Of a stretch of DNA of 64,000 nucleotides, positions 62,649 through 64,000 are shown piece after piece. A program made the translations under genes and the position numbers. Below the pieces are notes generated by a model, which saw only the letters and a program-made list of their open reading frames with translations, was not told the origin of the DNA and ran no database searches. How positions within the stretch are numbered: the first letter of the stretch is position 1; the number at the start of each line of letters is the position of its first letter. Where the stretch lies: contig NZ_JAOAOQ010000003.1 in assembly GCF_030398385.1 (NCBI RefSeq), forward strand, positions 1 through 64,000, read 5' to 3'. This DNA comes from Aquibium sp. ELW1220. Its GTDB lineage: Bacteria; Pseudomonadota; Alphaproteobacteria; Rhizobiales; Rhizobiaceae.

Positions 62649-63518
62649 TCAGGTGGCGTGCTTCAGGAAGCTCTCGACGCCATCGGCGAGCGAGCCGTTC
62701 AGCGCGCGGACGCGTTCGGCGAGCACGCCGGTGCCGGAGAGGCTGCCGATCGTCTTGTTGGCGTCGAACAGCACCGCCTGTCCGTCCACCATGACGAAGT
62801 CGAACTTGCCGTAGTCGAAGCCCATCTGGTGGCGGATCATGCGGATGGAGTCGGGAACTTCGGTCGGCTCGCTGTGGAAGATGCCGTTGCCCTTGACGAT
62901 CGGAGAGGCTGCAACATTGCGGCTGCAGCGCTCGGACGTGCCGCAGAAAAGATAGGTGCGCGCGACGTAGCCCTGTTCCGTCTCCTCGCCGACAAACTTT
63001 TCCACGACGGCGCCGGGATCGCCCCAGACGCTGGCCGGCACGTCGGAGATCGACCGGCAGACATTATAGTCGCCGAAGACCCGCAGGCCCGGATGCGGCC
63101 GACGCGCCAGTCGCCAGGCGGCGTTGCGGTTCTGATGGCGTTCCGGCTTGCCCAGGTAGTTGAGGTTCGACTTGATGATCACCTTGCCGCTCCAGTCGCT
63201 GTCCGGCCCGACAAGCAGCGTCGAGAAGGAGCGTTTCGTGATGTCGCCGACCTTCGCGTTGATCGCGGCCGGGAATCTCGCCGCGACGGCGAGGTATTCG
63301 GGCGGCACGACGGAACTGTCCACGTGGAGAATGAGGAGGTCGCCTGCAGGCACCCGGTCGGGGCGGCCCGTCTCGGTGATCCGGTGGCCACGCGCGGCGA
63401 GGATCGCCAGCAAGTCACCCATGATGTAGCGCGCAGCCTTGCCGGCAAACCCGACTCGCCGGCGGAACGTGTCAAACCGATGGTGCAGAAGGACGACATG
63501 TGCCAATGACGCAACCAT
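62649..63518 (-). CDS. ATP-grasp-like hypothetical protein
   Basis: 289 aa. The middle and C-terminal parts carry ATP-grasp features: a lysine-bearing strand GKVIIKSNLNYLG, the adenine-region strand VVEKFVGEETEQGYVARTYLF, and a metal/phosphate end FDYGKFDFVMVDGQAVLFDANKT with D and N in the expected place. Such enzymes join an acid to an amine or thiol using ATP. Substrate unknown. It is divergent from the methyltransferase gene at the edge of the window. Confidence 0.6.
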   Translation of the reverse strand: MVASLAHVVLLHHRFDTFRRRVGFAGKAARYIMGDLLAILAARGHRITETGRPDRVPAGDLLILHVDSSVVPPEYLAVAARFPAAINAKVGDITKRSFSTLLVGPDSDWSGKVIIKSNLNYLGKPERHQNRNAAWRLARRPHPGLRVFGDYNVCRSISDVPASVWGDPGAVVEKFVGEETEQGYVARTYLFCGTSERCSRNVAASPIVKGNGIFHSEPTEVPDSIRMIRHQMGFDYGKFDFVMVDGQAVLFDANKTIGSLSGTGVLAERVRALNGSLADGVESFLKHAT

Positions 63519-63555
63519 TCCGAGAAGGTGATGGGATAAGGGGGTGTAGTTGCAG

Positions 63556-64000
63556 GTGAACCAAAAATCTATCCCTCACTTCCGCAGGCTCATCCCGCTG
63601 TGGCAGAAGATGGGACTGCCACTCAGACCGCGCGAACCGGTGCCGTCGGTTCTCGCGCGGCTCCTTTCGGGGCGGCCGGCGAAGCTCCTGATGCTCGGCG
63701 TCACGCCCGACTACGCCGGGTTCGGCGACGACCTGACGGCGCTCGACTGGTCGCCGGAGATGGTCGCCGAGATTTGGCCGGGCGACACGGACAAGCGCCG
63801 CGCCGTGCTGGGCGACTGGCGCGACATGCCGTTCGAGGCCGAGAGCTTCGACGCGGCGATCGGCGACAACGCCATGACGATGCTGGCCTGGCCCGACGAT
63901 GTCGATGCGGTGCTGGCGGAGGTGCGCCGCGTCGTTAAGCCCGACGGAATCGCGGTGTTCCGCTGGTTCCTGGCGCCCGATAGCCCGGCGACCGACACGG
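63556..64000 (+). CDS. Class I SAM-dependent methyltransferase (3' end outside window)
   Basis: Partial: about 148 codons to the window edge. Motif I is seen as KLLMLGVTPDYAGF (a variant GxT in place of GxGxG), followed by the acidic LTALDWSPEMV for the SAM ribose, GDWRDMPFEAESFDAAIGDNAM (motifs II/III) and EVRRVVKPDGIAVFRWF, all typical of methyltransferase domains. The start is GTG 63556 or TTG 63550, after GGGGGTG. Substrate unknown. Confidence 0.75.
   Translation, partial: MNQKSIPHFRRLIPLWQKMGLPLRPREPVPSVLARLLSGRPAKLLMLGVTPDYAGFGDDLTALDWSPEMVAEIWPGDTDKRRAVLGDWRDMPFEAESFDAAIGDNAMTMLAWPDDVDAVLAEVRRVVKPDGIAVFRWFLAPDSPATDT

Noticed and set aside
1-64000. CRISPR arrays, rRNA or tRNA genes
   Set aside because: No regularly spaced short repeats and no recognisable RNA gene signatures were found on either strand by reading.

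Overview
The window is high-GC DNA from an alphaproteobacterium, most likely a member of Hyphomicrobiales close to Phyllobacteriaceae (Mesorhizobium/Nitratireductor-like). The evidence is the conserved gene order mfd, sdhE, recG, DUF502, glmS, glmU (50.4-60.7 kb), an IalB-family protein, FadR/GntR-controlled PotA-type ABC transport, and dispersed mosaic inverted repeats of the kind common in that order. No rRNA, tRNA or CRISPR array was recognised.

Layout. 1-10.7 kb: two tandem giant PKD-repeat surface or secreted proteins, followed by a membrane-bound HAMP class III nucleotide cyclase. 10.7-14.8 kb: two copies of an intergenic repeat, an IalB-like periplasmic protein, an orphan YejA-like peptide-binding protein and a FrnE/DsbA-like oxidoreductase. 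14.8-24.4 kb: a lower-GC island bounded by a 184-bp direct repeat of the 3' end of the FrnE-like gene. It holds two minus-strand genes: a 698-aa protein with a ribokinase-like N-terminus and an AAA+ ATPase C-terminus, and a 2268-aa protein with a split SIR2 domain, a degenerate P-loop region and C-terminal TPRs. This looks like a two-gene NAD-dependent immune (anti-phage) system of a kind I cannot match to a described one, and is the best candidate for something new.

24.6-28.3 kb: small secreted, lipoprotein and membrane proteins, repeats, a decayed SDR gene and a YCII-like protein. 28.3-33.5 kb: a GntR-controlled ABC importer operon ending in an Asp/Glu/hydantoin racemase. 33.6-37.6 kb: a second GntR regulator divergent from a fused, apparently self-sufficient reductive dehalogenase. 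This has a degenerate B12-like domain, a catalytic B12 domain, two 4Fe-4S clusters, an FMN/NAD reductase and a 2Fe-2S ferredoxin; a perfect palindrome lies over the promoter/leader. 37.8-39.9 kb: an aminoglycoside-nucleotidyltransferase-like gene and a complete IS256-family element whose transposase is broken by a small palindromic insertion.

40.2-47.9 kb: a two-component system divergent from an RND efflux pump. The pump gene carries an odd C-terminal tail and is coupled to three tiny ORFs through repeated TGACATG junctions. 47.9-50.4 kb: small genes and a dense cluster of intergenic repeats. 50.4-64 kb: the conserved housekeeping core (transcription-coupled repair, SDH flavinylation, fork reversal, UDP-GlcNAc synthesis), then an EamA transporter, CcdA, an ATP-grasp protein and a partial methyltransferase at the right edge.
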